In this document: positions 33,059-42,566 of the stretch, piece by piece | Layout of the letters: each line of letters begins with the position of its first letter | Position numbering within the stretch: the first letter of the stretch is position 1 | Origin: JAENVT01 sp963773085 | GTDB lineage: Bacteria > Actinomycetota > Acidimicrobiia > Acidimicrobiales > Ilumatobacteraceae | Length of the DNA: 64,000 bases | Direction: 5' to 3' | Assembly: GCA_963773085.1 (NCBI GenBank) | Contig: CAVYZS010000010.1 | Location: 186,001 to 250,000, forward strand | Translations under genes and position numbers: made by a program | Notes under the pieces: model-generated | Database searches by the model: none | Told to the model about the DNA's origin: nothing | The model's input: only the letters and a program-made list of their open reading frames with translations

Positions 33059-34309
33059 ATGGTTCTCCCGAACGCGGGCATGTCACCGTCGGCCATATTC
33101 GCCCACCTCGACGAATTGAAGTCCGGCGACGTGCGCTGGCGCGACGGACGAGCATTCACGCTCGTGTACTACGGGGGCGCGGAGGTTCTCTCCGTTGCCG
33201 AGGAGGCCTATCGGCGATATTCGTCGGAGAACGCGCTCAACACCGATGCATTCCCCAGTCTGCGTGCGATCCAGGCCGAAGTCGTTGCGATCGTCGGCGA
33301 GTGGCTGCAAGCGGGAGACGAGGGTGCTGGTTTCATGACGTCGGGTGGCACCGAGAGCATCCTGCTGGCCGTGAAGGCGGCGCGTGAACGAGGCCGCAAG
33401 GAGTTCGGCATCACCGTGCCAAACGTGGTCCTGCCCACCAGCGCCCACGCCGCGTTCGAGAAGGGTTGCTACTACTTCGGGTTGGAGAGTCGTCGCGTTG
33501 CCGTCGGCGCGGATTGGCGCGCCGATGTGGCGGCGATGGAGGCGGCGATCGACGACAACACGGTGTTGATCGTCGGATCGGCGCCGCAGTACCCGCAGGG
33601 TGTGATCGATCCGATCAGCGAGATCGCCGCGCTCGCTGCGTCGCGCAACATCAACTGCCACGTCGACGCGTGCATGGGTGGCGTGGTGCTGACCTACTTG
33701 GCCCGCCTCGGTGAACAGATCCCGCCGTGGAACTTCGTCGTGCCGGGGGTCACGAGCATCTCGGTCGATCTGCACAAGTACGGCTACACCGCCAAAGGCG
33801 CCTCGGTGATCATGTATCGCACCAAACAGCTACGCAACTATCAGACCTATGTCACCGACAACTGGCTCGGGGGCTTGTACGGCTCGTCGGGAGTGCTGGG
33901 CACCAAGGGCGGTGGCTCGATGGCCGCCGCGTGGGCCGTGATGCATCACCTCGGTAACGACGGATACCTGCGCGTCACGGCTGCGGCCCGGCGGGCCTGT
34001 CTGCAGCTCGCAGCCGCGATCGAGGTGATTCCCGAGCTGTCGATCCGGGCCGAGCCGCAGGCCACCCTGGTGGCCTTCGGCGCCGCCGACGAGACGCGGC
34101 TCGACATCTTCGCGGTCGCCGACTCGCTGTGGCGGCGCGGTTGGTACGTCGATCGTCAAGGCCCTCCCCCATCGCTGCACTGCACCGTCAGTGTCGTTCA
34201 CGATGGAAAGATCGAGGGATTCGTCGCCGACCTTCGGGCGAGCATCGACGAGGCCCGGGGCACGGCGCCGGGACACGGCCTGCAGGGAACCTACGGCACC
34301 ATCGAGTAG
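33059..34309 (+). CDS. PLP-dependent decarboxylase/lyase (sphingosine-1-phosphate-lyase-like)
   Basis: Group II decarboxylase-fold PLP enzyme of 416 residues. GFMTSGGTESILLAVKAARERG near residue 94, VLPTSAHAAFEKGCYYFGL, then HVDACMGGVVL and the PLP Lys in SVDLHKYGYTAKGASVIMYR near residue 240, all match the sphingosine-1-phosphate lyase group. In bacteria such enzymes may act on phosphorylated sphingoid bases or other amino alcohols; substrate unknown. Downstream lies a short dyad near the end of the convergent gene. Confidence 0.82.
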   Translation: MVLPNAGMSPSAIFAHLDELKSGDVRWRDGRAFTLVYYGGAEVLSVAEEAYRRYSSENALNTDAFPSLRAIQAEVVAIVGEWLQAGDEGAGFMTSGGTESILLAVKAARERGRKEFGITVPNVVLPTSAHAAFEKGCYYFGLESRRVAVGADWRADVAAMEAAIDDNTVLIVGSAPQYPQGVIDPISEIAALAASRNINCHVDACMGGVVLTYLARLGEQIPPWNFVVPGVTSISVDLHKYGYTAKGASVIMYRTKQLRNYQTYVTDNWLGGLYGSSGVLGTKGGGSMAAAWAVMHHLGNDGYLRVTAAARRACLQLAAAIEVIPELSIRAEPQATLVAFGAADETRLDIFAVADSLWRRGWYVDRQGPPPSLHCTVSVVHDGKIEGFVADLRASIDEARGTAPGHGLQGTYGTIE

Positions 34310-34377
34310 ACGGCCTGATGCCCCGAGCGCGTCGTGGCGAGACTGAATCGGCTCGAGGACCTGCTGTTCGCTCTCTG

Positions 34378-34401
34378 ACAGGCCCGTTCAAGCAGGCCTG
34401 T
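34378..34401. terminator. Inverted repeat between convergent genes
   Basis: ACAGGCC (34378-34384) and GGCCTGT (34395-34401) form a 7-bp stem with a 10-base loop, overlapping the stop codon of the minus-strand gene. The position between two gene ends suits a bidirectional terminator. No U-tract is obvious. Confidence 0.4.
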
Positions 34402-35149
34402 TCTCGCGGGCACCGTCGAGTCGGGACTTCATGTCGAGCACGAGCTCGAGCAACTCGGCCGACTCGTCGGCGTTCAGGGCGCGGTCGAAGAAGCGAGTCA
34501 TGATTTCGTCGGTGAGCGTCTCGGTTCGAGTGCGGAGGTCGATCAGGTGAGAGACGTCAGGGAATGGTTCCGTCCAGCCGAACTGCTGGGCTCGACCCTC
34601 GCCGCCCCACACCAACATCGCCTCGAGCGGCGCGATTCCGGTGGCGACGACAGCGGCGATGTGGGCGCTGCCGCGCAATTCGCGCAGCACGTAGGTCTCG
34701 AAGTACGCGAGGCCTTCCGGATCGGTCGGACGTTGCTCAGAACGCCAACCAGCGAACAGTGCCAGACCCGCGGAATCGACCGAGTCGACGACATGGCGAA
34801 TCAGGTCGGCCAGACGTGGCGCGCCTTCGAACCCGCGCAGGCGTGATCGCCCCCACTGTGCGCACGCCGCGCCGTAGCGTGCCGCCGCTGCTCGCGCTCC
34901 TTCGACGGCGACCCCGGTCTCCCACATCTTGCGGAGAAGCAACGGCTCCATGAATCCGAATGCCGATCCGACAACGTCTGCGTCGACATCCCCCAGCACT
35001 CCCCCACGACCGGCGACGTAGTACGAGTAACCGTTCAGGTACCCGAAGTCACGGCACGGCCCGAGTACCTCAGGATGCAGCATCCACCGCCCGCCGACAT
35101 CACCCGCCGGAGCAGCGAGTGCATGAACCGATTCTGCGGTCGTTGGCAT
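34388..35149 (-). CDS. SCO6745-like family protein
   Basis: 253 residues, mostly helical: LHPEVLGPCRDFGYLNGYSYYVAGRGGVLGDVDADVVGSAFGFMEPLLLRKMWE near the start, and RFFDRALNADESAELLELVLDMKSRL at the end. The first part resembles the actinobacterial SCO6745 family (FEPVHAVTYF...GYFAGRAAPLG...ATFFNF). No enzymatic motif known. Assignment from memory of the pattern only. Confidence 0.55.
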   Translation of the reverse strand: MPTTAESVHALAAPAGDVGGRWMLHPEVLGPCRDFGYLNGYSYYVAGRGGVLGDVDADVVGSAFGFMEPLLLRKMWETGVAVEGARAAAARYGAACAQWGRSRLRGFEGAPRLADLIRHVVDSVDSAGLALFAGWRSEQRPTDPEGLAYFETYVLRELRGSAHIAAVVATGIAPLEAMLVWGGEGRAQQFGWTEPFPDVSHLIDLRTRTETLTDEIMTRFFDRALNADESAELLELVLDMKSRLDGARENRPA

Positions 35150-35295
35150 GAGCGGAACCTAGCGAACACATTCTCGACGTCGGCAGTCCGTCACGGTTTG
35201 CTGCCCCTCGTCCTAGGATTGAAGCCCGATGCGCTGGTGCCGAACGCTGCTGGCCGCAGTGATGATGACATGACTTCTTGTCGACGTTTCCCAGT

Positions 35296-35616
35296 GTGAT
35301 CCTGCGCACGATCTTCGAAGGTGACAGCCTGATCGACGCCCGCGTGATCCCGTTGGCGATCGACCGTTACCGGCCGGTGCCGATCGCGGGGGCGGCCGCT
35401 ACCCGGGTGATCCGACTCGTCGACGGCAGGTCGGCGCTGACGGCCTACAGCGACCGGATCGAGCCTCGCCTCGACATCGATGATGTGCGGCTGATCGAGT
35501 GGCGAGACCCGGGCGAACTCCCCGACGGCATGTGGATCCCGGTCGACGCATTGCGGGGCTCGTCCGCCGCACGGTTGAGCGTGGAGCAATCGGGTTGCGC
35601 AGAGGATCACGGCTAG
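35296..35616 (+). CDS. Hypothetical protein
   Basis: 106 residues from a GTG at 35296 (a TTG at 35278 is possible). IFEGDSLIDARVIPLAIDRYRPVPIAGAAATRVIRLVDGRSALTAYSDRIEPRLDIDDVRLIEWRDPGELPDGMWIPVDAL looks like a beta-rich small domain. No family recognised. The third-base composition is like real genes here, but no homologue can be named. The 35150-35295 gap upstream shows nothing notable. Confidence 0.45.
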   Translation: MILRTIFEGDSLIDARVIPLAIDRYRPVPIAGAAATRVIRLVDGRSALTAYSDRIEPRLDIDDVRLIEWRDPGELPDGMWIPVDALRGSSAARLSVEQSGCAEDHG

Positions 35617-35682
35617 GTCGCGCCCTCACTCGGTCATCCGGACCCGGCCGCGGAGCCGCTACAGTAACGTTCGCCGACAACC

Positions 35683-35882
35683 CGATCGGGAGAGCCTGCA
35701 ACGCAGCCAGCGTTGCCGCGCCGAAGGAGCAACCGCCCCGGAATCTCTCAGGCAAATGGACCGCTCGGGCAGGCAACGCTGGAAAGCAGCAGGCATAACG
35801 CTCGCTCGCCGACGGGGAAATTCGTCCGAGGAACATCGCTCGGCGGAGAAGCTCTCAGGTACCAATGACAGCTGGGGACGAA
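35683..35882 (+). ncRNA. Tandem glycine riboswitch
   Basis: Two glycine aptamers lie in the leader of gcvP. The first has GGGAGAG near 35688, GCCGAAGGAGCAA at 35720-35732, AATCTCTCAGGCAAA at 35742-35755 and GGACCG. The second has GCCGACGGGGAAA near 35808, CGGCGGAGAAGCTCTCAGGT at 35841-35860, ACCAATGACAG and GGGGA. The linker is short (about 10 bases), as in cooperative glycine riboswitches. The last helix ends 30 bases before the gcvP ATG, so control may be on translation or termination; it is expected to turn gcvP on when glycine is high. Confidence 0.9.
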
Positions 35883-35911
35883 ACCTGATTCCGCGATCCC
35901 TGGGAGTAGTC

Positions 35912-38779
35912 ATGAGAGCACACCTCGACGAGTTGATCGACGCCGGCGAGTTCACTCGTCGCCACACCTCGCCGACAGAGGCCGAACGAGCGCACATGCT
36001 GGCGGTGATCGGCGAGCACTCGATCGAGTCGTTGCTGGCTCATACCGTGCCTGAGTCGATCCGCATGGCCGAGGCTCTTGCGCTCGGCAGGCCACGATCT
36101 CCCGAATCGGTGCTCGGGGAACTTCGCCAGTTGGCGGAGCGCAACGTCGCCAGGACCAGCCTGATCGGAATGGGCTACTACGGCACCATCACGCCACCGG
36201 TGATCGTGCGCAACGTGCTCGAGAACCCGGCTTGGTACACGGCCTACACGCCCTACCAGCCAGAGATCAGCCAGGGGCGACTGGAAGCCCTGCTCAACTT
36301 CCAGACGATGGTCGCCGAACTCACCGGGTTCGACCTCGCCAACGCATCGTTGCTCGACGAGGCCACCGCCGCTGCCGAGGCGATGACCATGGCGCGACGG
36401 CTGTCGAAGTCCGCCAGCGATCGCTTCGTCGTTCATCGCGACACGCATCCGCAGACCATCGCCGTGCTGGCCACCCGGGCCGAGCCCGTCGGGATCGAAC
36501 TCGTGGTCGGTGACGTCGGAGACATCGCTGCAGGCTGCTTCGGCGCATTGTTCAGCCTGCCGACCTCGAGCGGCGCGATCACGGATTGGACGGCGGCCAT
36601 CACCGCAGTGCACGAGGTCGAGGGTCTGGCGATCGTCGCCACCGACCTGCTGGCGTGCATGCTCACCGTTCCGCCGGCGCAGCTCGGCGCGGACATCGCC
36701 ATCGGCTCGGCACAGCGATTCGGTGTCTCGATGGGCTTCGGTGGTCCGCATGCGGCGTTCATCGCTGCCGCGACGTCGACCGCTCGCGCCCTGCCGGGAC
36801 GTCTCGTCGGCGTGAGCACCGATACCGAGGGCCGTCCGGCGCTTCGCCTGGCCCTGCAGACCCGCGAGCAACACATCCGCCGCGAGAAGGCGACCTCGAA
36901 CATCTGCACCGCCCAAGTGCTGCTGGCCAACATCGCCGGCCTCTATGCGGCGTGGCACGGTCCTGAGGGCCTGCGCCGGATCGCCGAGCGAGTGCACCGG
37001 CTGACATCGCTGGCAGCCGACGGGCTGCGCGCCGCAGGACTCGCCTTGGTCAACGACACCTGGTTCGACACGTTGCAGGTCCGATGCGATGCCCGTGCCG
37101 TGCTGGCTCGCGCCGCTGCCGCGGGTCTCGATCTTCGCTTCGTCGACGACGGGACCATCGGTGTCAGCTTCGATGAGACCTCGGCGCCATCGACAGTTCA
37201 CGCCGTGCTCGCTGCCTTCGCCGCCGACACGGAGACCGCCGATACCGAGACCCCCGACACGGAGACCGCCGATACCGAGACCGAGGGCCTGCCGACACGC
37301 CGCACCGACGAGTTCTTGACCCAGTCCGTGTTCTCTCGATATCACACCGAACACGAGATGCTGCGCTACCTGCGTCGCCTCGCAGACAAGGATCTCGCTC
37401 TCGATCGAACCATGATCCCGTTGGGATCGTGCACGATGAAGCTCAACGCCACCGTCGAGATGGAGCCGCTGACCTGGCCCGGCTTGGCCGACATGCACCC
37501 GTTCACCCCGGACGGATCGACGGTCGGGATCCGCGAGATGATCACCCAGCTGGAGACCATGCTGCTGGCCATCACCGGATACGACGCGGTGAGCCTGCAG
37601 CCGAACGCCGGCAGCCAGGGCGAGTTCTCCGGCCTCTTGGCGATCCGCGCCTACCACCGCAGTCGCGGCGAAACCGGCCGGAACGTCTGCCTGATCCCGT
37701 CCAGCGCCCATGGCACCAACGCGGCCAGTGCAGTGATGGCCGGCCTCAAGGTCGTCGTCGTCAGCTGCGACGATCGCGGCAACATCGATGTCTCCGATCT
37801 CGAGGACAAAGCGGCTGCTGCTGGTGATTCGCTCGCCGCGGCCATGGTGACGTACCCCTCGACTCATGGCGTGTTCGAATCTCGAATCGGCGATCTGTGT
37901 GAGATCGTGCATCGTCACGGCGGACAGGTCTACGTCGACGGGGCCAACCTGAACGCGATGGTCGGGCTCGCCCAGCCCGGCAAGTTCGGTGCCGATGTCA
38001 GCCATCTCAACCTGCACAAGACGTTCTGTATCCCCCACGGTGGCGGCGGTCCGGGCGTTGGACCGGTCGCAGTGCGGGCTCACCTGGCGCCCTTCCTTCC
38101 CGCCCATCCGCTGTCGTCGGCCGGCCAACCGGTCGGCGCCGTCGCCGCTGCTCCATATGGCTCGGCGAACATCTTGTCGATCTCCTGGGTCTACATCGCT
38201 CTGATGGGAGGGTCGGGTCTCACCGATGCCAGTGCAATGGCCATCCTCAACGCCAACTACGTCGCCACTCGCTTGAATCCCTACTTCCCCGTGCTCTACA
38301 CGGGTGACCACGGTCGAGTCGCCCACGAATGCATCGTCGACCTGCGACCGATCACCAAGCTGACCGGCGTGACGGTCGACGACGTCGCCAAGCGACTGAT
38401 CGACTTCGGGTTGCACGCTCCGACGATGAGCTTCCCTGTCAGCGGCACGTTGATGATCGAGCCGACGGAGAGCGAATCGTTGTACGAACTCGACCGGTTC
38501 TGTTCGGCAATGATCGCCATCAAGGGTGAGATCGACGCTGTCGCCTCGGGGACGTGGGAAGTGGAGTCCAGCCCGCTCCGTCACGCGCCGCACACCGCCG
38601 AGGATCTCATCGGCGAGTGGAATCGACCCTACGATCGACAACTCGGTGCCTACCCGGTCGCCGCGTTGCGGGCGGCGAAGTTCTTTCCACCGGTTTCACG
38701 GATCGATGCCGCGTACGGCGATCGCCACCTGGTGTGCAGTTGCGAGCCCTTGGAGGTCCTCGCCGCAGCCACCGCCTGA
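35912..38779 (+). CDS. gcvP: Glycine dehydrogenase (decarboxylating), P protein
   Basis: 955-residue fused P-protein of the glycine cleavage system. The N-terminal half has FTRRHTSPTEAERAHML and GMGYYGTITPPVIVRNVLENPAWYTAYTPYQPEISQGRLE; the C-terminal half has GSCTMKLNA, PNAGSQGEFSGLLAIRAYH, SSAHGTNAASAVMAG and the PLP lysine in DVSHLNLHKTFCIPHGGGGPG near residue 705. The two halves are joined by an acidic (D-T-E-T)n linker near residue 445. It decarboxylates glycine and passes the aminomethyl group to GcvH. GGGAG precedes the ATG; a glycine riboswitch is in the leader. Confidence 0.96.
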   Translation: MRAHLDELIDAGEFTRRHTSPTEAERAHMLAVIGEHSIESLLAHTVPESIRMAEALALGRPRSPESVLGELRQLAERNVARTSLIGMGYYGTITPPVIVRNVLENPAWYTAYTPYQPEISQGRLEALLNFQTMVAELTGFDLANASLLDEATAAAEAMTMARRLSKSASDRFVVHRDTHPQTIAVLATRAEPVGIELVVGDVGDIAAGCFGALFSLPTSSGAITDWTAAITAVHEVEGLAIVATDLLACMLTVPPAQLGADIAIGSAQRFGVSMGFGGPHAAFIAAATSTARALPGRLVGVSTDTEGRPALRLALQTREQHIRREKATSNICTAQVLLANIAGLYAAWHGPEGLRRIAERVHRLTSLAADGLRAAGLALVNDTWFDTLQVRCDARAVLARAAAAGLDLRFVDDGTIGVSFDETSAPSTVHAVLAAFAADTETADTETPDTETADTETEGLPTRRTDEFLTQSVFSRYHTEHEMLRYLRRLADKDLALDRTMIPLGSCTMKLNATVEMEPLTWPGLADMHPFTPDGSTVGIREMITQLETMLLAITGYDAVSLQPNAGSQGEFSGLLAIRAYHRSRGETGRNVCLIPSSAHGTNAASAVMAGLKVVVVSCDDRGNIDVSDLEDKAAAAGDSLAAAMVTYPSTHGVFESRIGDLCEIVHRHGGQVYVDGANLNAMVGLAQPGKFGADVSHLNLHKTFCIPHGGGGPGVGPVAVRAHLAPFLPAHPLSSAGQPVGAVAAAPYGSANILSISWVYIALMGGSGLTDASAMAILNANYVATRLNPYFPVLYTGDHGRVAHECIVDLRPITKLTGVTVDDVAKRLIDFGLHAPTMSFPVSGTLMIEPTESESLYELDRFCSAMIAIKGEIDAVASGTWEVESSPLRHAPHTAEDLIGEWNRPYDRQLGAYPVAALRAAKFFPPVSRIDAAYGDRHLVCSCEPLEVLAAATA

Positions 38780-38804
38780 GCTCGCCCGCGGCTACGGTGC
38801 GGCC

Positions 38805-39514
38805 ATGACCCAAAGCACTCCCCCAGGCATCGGTGACCTCCTCGGTCTGTTCGGCGGGGCCAACCCGTTCGGCCCGATCACCAAGTCGATCAGTCAGTTC
38901 CAGCGCGGGGTGTCCGACTTTCTCTCCGCTGTCGAGAACTTCAACAAGACCATGGAACAGCTACACGGCGTCGCCAATCGGGTGAATGATCTGCTCGACA
39001 CCGTCGAGGAGCCGATCAAGGCGTTCGTGCCTCAGGTGACCAGGACGATCAAGGCAGCCGATGCGATGGTCGAGCAGCTGAGCGCGCCGATCGAGCGGGT
39101 GGCACCTGGCCTGGCCAGGCTGGCCGACCTGCTCGCCGCGCCGGCACTCACGACGTTGCCGACGGATCTCGGCGAGTTCATGACTGTGCTCTCCGATCTC
39201 GCTCACCGGCTGCAACCGCTGGGTCAGATGGCCGAAACGGCCGGCAGCATGTTCGGCTTCCGCGGAATGTCGGCACTTCGCTCCAGCGCTCCCCTACGCC
39301 CGGCCCCACCGATGCGACCGTCGCGCCGCCGGAGCCACCAGCACGGCCGGTGCAGTCAGCGCCGGCGAAGAAGACCGCAGCGAAGAAGACCGCAGCGAAG
39401 AAGACCCCGGCGAAGAAGACCACAGCAAAGAGGGTTCCGGCGAAGAAGGCCGTCGCCAAGAAGACCGCAGCGAAGAAGGCACCGGCGAAGAAGGCAGCCG
39501 CGAAGAAGCGCTGA
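38805..39514 (+). CDS. Protein with histone-H1/PhaF-like lysine-rich tail, one frameshift
   Basis: About 236 residues after repair. The N-terminal 165 residues are helical with coiled-coil character (ITKSISQFQRGVSDFLSAVENFNKTMEQLHGVANRVNDLLDTVEEPI). The C-terminus is a lysine-alanine array with KKTAAKKTAAKKTPAKK-type repeats to the stop at 39512-39514, visible only if one C is restored in the run at about 39290-39293 (APPTPGPTDATVAPPEPPARP then joins the two). Similar layouts occur in polyhydroxyalkanoate granule proteins (PhaF) and in histone-H1-like DNA-binding proteins. Which applies is not decided by the sequence. Confidence 0.7.
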
Positions 39515-39515
39515 A

Positions 39516-40572
39516 TCAGTGCTTGGCGACGAACGGGGTCGGCACGACGCGACCGGCGAGCCGGTGCCGCGCACATCGACGACGACCTCGGTGCCGACTT
39601 CGGCGCTTGGTGGCATGAACGCCAGAGCGATGCCGTGCCCGAGCACCGGTGAGAAGTTGCCGCTGGTGACGACACCGACTGCTTGATCGTCGACCATCAC
39701 GCTGCAATCGGCACGAGGTGGCCTGCGACCTTCGGTGGCGATGCCCATCAACCGGCGGCTGACACCGGCAGCACGTTCGACGTCGAGAGGCTGCGCGCCC
39801 GCGGAACTCGTCCTTCGACCAGGCCACGACCCAGCCGAGCCCGGCTTGCAACGTGGTGATGCCGGCACCCAGCTCGTGGCCGTGCAGCGGCAGGCCGGCC
39901 TCGAGTCGCAGCGTGTCGCGCGCACCGAGGCCGGCCGGCGTGACGCCCGCACCGGCGATCGCCTCCCACAGATCGGGCGCGGCCGCGTTCGGCACGGCGA
40001 TCTCGACACCGGCCTCGCCCGTGTAGCCGGTGCCGGCGACCACGCACGGGACGCCTTCCCATGTCGAGCGTGCCGACACGAAACCGGCCGACCGCCGCGG
40101 CCTCGGGGAAGACCGTGGCCAACCGCTCCTTGGCCCGCGGGCCCTGCACAGCGAGCACAGCGCGATCGTGCGTGGTCTCGACCCCACCGATCGCGGCGCG
40201 CACCCGATCGGTGTTCGAGGCATTGGGCATGACATCGAAGACCTCGTCGTCGACCCACCAGACGATGATGTCGTCGAGCACCGAGGCATCGACTTCGTCG
40301 AGCAGGTGGGTGTACTGGGCGCGGCCCGGCGCGATCTTGTACAGATCGTTGGTGAACGCGAACTGCAGTCGTTCGTCGGCATCGCTGCCCTCGACACGGA
40401 CGGTGCCGAGGTGCGACACGTCGAACACGACCGCATCGTTGCGGCAGGCGAGATGCTCGTCGATGGTGCCGAGCGGATACGACAGCGGCATCTCCCAGCC
40501 GCCGAAGGGAACCATCTTGGCGTCGAGCCGCCGATGGACGGCGTCGAGCGGGCTGTACTCGCGGTCGCTCAT
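39516..40572 (-). CDS. gcvT: Aminomethyltransferase, glycine cleavage T protein, three frameshifts
   Basis: From ATG 40572: SPLDAVHRRLDAKMVPFGGWEMPLSYP, FDVSHLGTVRVEG, then after an extra base near 40058 EGVPCVVAGTGYTGEAGVEIAVP and DTLRLEAGLPLHGHELGAGITTLQAGLGWVV, then shifts near 39805 and 39565 before the end RLAGRVVPTPFVAKH. The complete T protein of about 350 residues is therefore encoded. It transfers the methylene group of aminomethyl-GcvH to tetrahydrofolate. It converges with the previous gene with a one-base gap and follows a MerR gene with a TGATG overlap. Confidence 0.88.
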
Positions 40573-41032
40573 CACATGGCGCGGCGGGCGGAGCCTGCCG
40601 CCGTACCGGTCGCTCCGGCGAGCTCGACGATGGTCGAGTCGAGGCCGGACTTCACGCCGCCGATGGCCAGCACGTTGAGCACGCCCTGGCCGCCGCGGCG
40701 CATGACATCGATCAGTTGCTCGCCGTCGCACAGGATCACGTCGCTGCCGCTGATCACCAGGTGCGCGCTGGCGATGTCGGTGTCGACATGGGTTCGCAGG
40801 TACTCGAACGCGGTGCGAACGGATTCGAGCTTGATGCCGGCATCGAGCAGGCTCTTGATGACCCGCAGTTCGAGCAGGTCGCGATAGCTGTACAGACGAC
40901 GGCTGCCGCTGCCGCTCGCATCGGCCAGCGACGGCCGGATCAGGTCGGTGCGCGCCCAGTAGTCGAGTTGGCGGTACGTGATGCCGACGATCGTGGCCGC
41001 CTTCGTTCCGCTGAATCCCTTGCTCTGCTCAT
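40572..41032 (-). CDS. MerR-family regulator (Rv1830-like), start-proximal frameshift
   Basis: SGTKAATIVGITYRQLDYWARTDLIRPSL is the winged-helix MerR domain, and RRLYSYRDLLELRVIKSLLDAGIKLESVRTAFEYL follows. The rest (VILCDGEQLIDVMRRGGQGVLNVLAIGGV) matches the MerR proteins found next to gcv genes in actinobacteria (Rv1830 type). The only near start, ATG 41032, is out of frame, so a shift within the first six codons is needed. In mycobacteria the neighbouring genes are the same type. Confidence 0.8.
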
Positions 41033-41162
41033 CGTGCTGCCTCCGACCTGCCGACTCACACCCGCGTAACTACGGCAATGTAAGGACGGCCAGGCTAGGT
41101 CAGAACTCGCGCGTCAGTCAAACACCATCCGCGCGATATCTGCAGCACCGCATGCGCGCGGC

Positions 41163-41654
41163 TCAGGCCTCGAAGTCCTCCGGCTTGATCTCGTCGAGGA
41201 AGTCACGGAACTCGTCGAGGATCGCCTCGTCCTCCGGCTCCTCTTCGGCCAGATCCGTCGGCGGCGACCAGCCCGACCTCGTCGAGCAGGGACTCTTCGG
41301 CGATAGATCGTCGCGCCGGTGCGGCAGGCGACGGCGATGGCGTCGGACGGTCGGCACGACACCACCGATTCGCTGCCGCTGACTCGCAGGTGCAATTCGG
41401 CGTAGAACGTGTGGTCGCGGATCTCGGTGACCACGACCTTGTCGAGGGTGGCGTTCGGTGCTGCGCAGCAATTCGACGATCAGATCGTGGGTCATCGGCC
41501 GTGGGGCGACGATGCCCGACAGCGCGGTGTGGATCGCCGAGGCCTCGGGCGAACCGATCAGGATCGGCAGCACGCGATGCGGCTCGGGCTGCTCGCGAAG
41601 GATGACCACCGGTGTGTTCGCGGGCACCTCGACTCGCACGCCGATCAACTCCAT
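41163..41654 (-). CDS. Bifunctional nuclease family protein (DUF151), frameshifted
   Basis: From ATG 41654: MELIGVRVEVPANTPVVILREQPEPHRVLPILIGSPEASAIHTALSGIVAPRPMTHDLIVELL, then in a second frame VTEIRDHTFYAELHLRVSGSESVVSCRPSDAIAVACRTGATI, then AEESLLDEVG and EFRDFLDEIKPEDFEA in further frames. These are the DUF151/bifunctional nuclease (Rv1829) signatures. At least two single-base insertions, near 41455 and 41300, and another close to 41240 break it. The acidic end is typical. Confidence 0.8.
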   Translation of the reverse strand: MELIGVRVEVPANTPVVILREQPEPHRVLPILIGSPEASAIHTALSGIVAPRPMTHDLIVELLRSTERHPRQGRGHRDPRPHVLRRIAPASQRQRIGGVVPTVRRHRRRLPHRRDDLSPKSPCSTRSGWSPPTDLAEEEPEDEAILDEFRDFLDEIKPEDFEA

Positions 41655-41713
41655 CGCGATCACGATCGGAGCGTACCTCGCCGAGGTTGGCCGCACGCCG
41701 GTCGGTTGAGCAA

Positions 41714-42564
41714 TCACCCGTCGAGGTGGTGGCTCAGGGCTGAGTCGAACGATCGCCGAACGAAGTTCGGCCACCGAGCGACGGAGAGCGTCGTCGAGGT
41801 CGCGACGCCTGCTGTCGCGCCTGCGGATTGCGCTGACGCAGCAGCGGCAGGATCATCTGTTCGAACAACGACGCCTCGCGCTCGGCGGCCTGACGCCACG
41901 CCCGCAGATGCCGACCTTCGACACCGTGCTGCATGAATCCGGAGGCGGCCTGCGGCGATGGCCAGGTCGTCGATGCGTGTACAGTGGTCGCCTCGCCGCT
42001 GCCCTTGCCGGTCCAGCAGACCCGTAGGACTCGAGCTCGGCGAGCTGCGCCGCGGTGAGTCCGGCGAGCTGACACAGACTCGCCGGCGGCGAAAGTTCGT
42101 GTCGGTGGACGGCCGGTGCCGCATCGCGAGCATGGCTGCACGCATTGCCGGGCGGCTGCGTCGGTCAGCCGACGCCGATGCTTCGGGCGGCAGCGGATCG
42201 GTTCGACGGCGAGCGTGTGCATCGTCGATCGTCACCGTCGTCGATCGCATCGGTCGTCGTGCACGTTGCGGATGCCTCGCGGCGGTGTCGTCGGCCCGGT
42301 CGGGTCCTCGATCGCGCCGCTCTCCAGCCGATCGCGAATGACCCGCAACGGCAGGAAGTTCTCGCGCTGTTCGCGCAGGATGACGCGCAACAGATCGACG
42401 TCGTTGTCGTAGAACTTGCGGTAGCCACTGGCCGTGCGCTCCGGGTCGATCAGGCCCTGACTCTCGAGAAATCGGATCTTGGAGATCGTGACGTCGGGGA
42501 ACTCTTCGAGCAGCAGTCCCAGCACTTCGCCGATGGACAGGTAGGGCCGTTCTGGCATGATCAT
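41714..42564 (-). CDS. MerR-family regulator (Rv1828-like), several frameshifts
   Basis: The start is PYLSIGEVLGLLLEEFPDVTISKIRFLESQGLIDPERTASGYRKFYDNDVDLLRVILREQRENFLPLRVIRDRL, the MerR winged-helix domain of the Rv1828 group. Later fragments in other frames include GRHLRAWRQAAEREASLFEQMILPLLRQRNPQAR, the C-terminal ligand-binding/dimer part, and an end near 41714. At least three shifts between about 42280 and 41830. The start is ATG 42564 or 42558. garA precedes it with 2 bp spacing. Confidence 0.78.
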
Positions 42565-42566
42565 GC

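Noticed and set aside
35855..38641. A 928-residue open frame antisense to gcvP
   Set aside because: It lies fully opposite a well conserved gene; its composition (His/Arg/Asp/Gly) is that of an antisense shadow in GC-rich DNA and no motif is seen.
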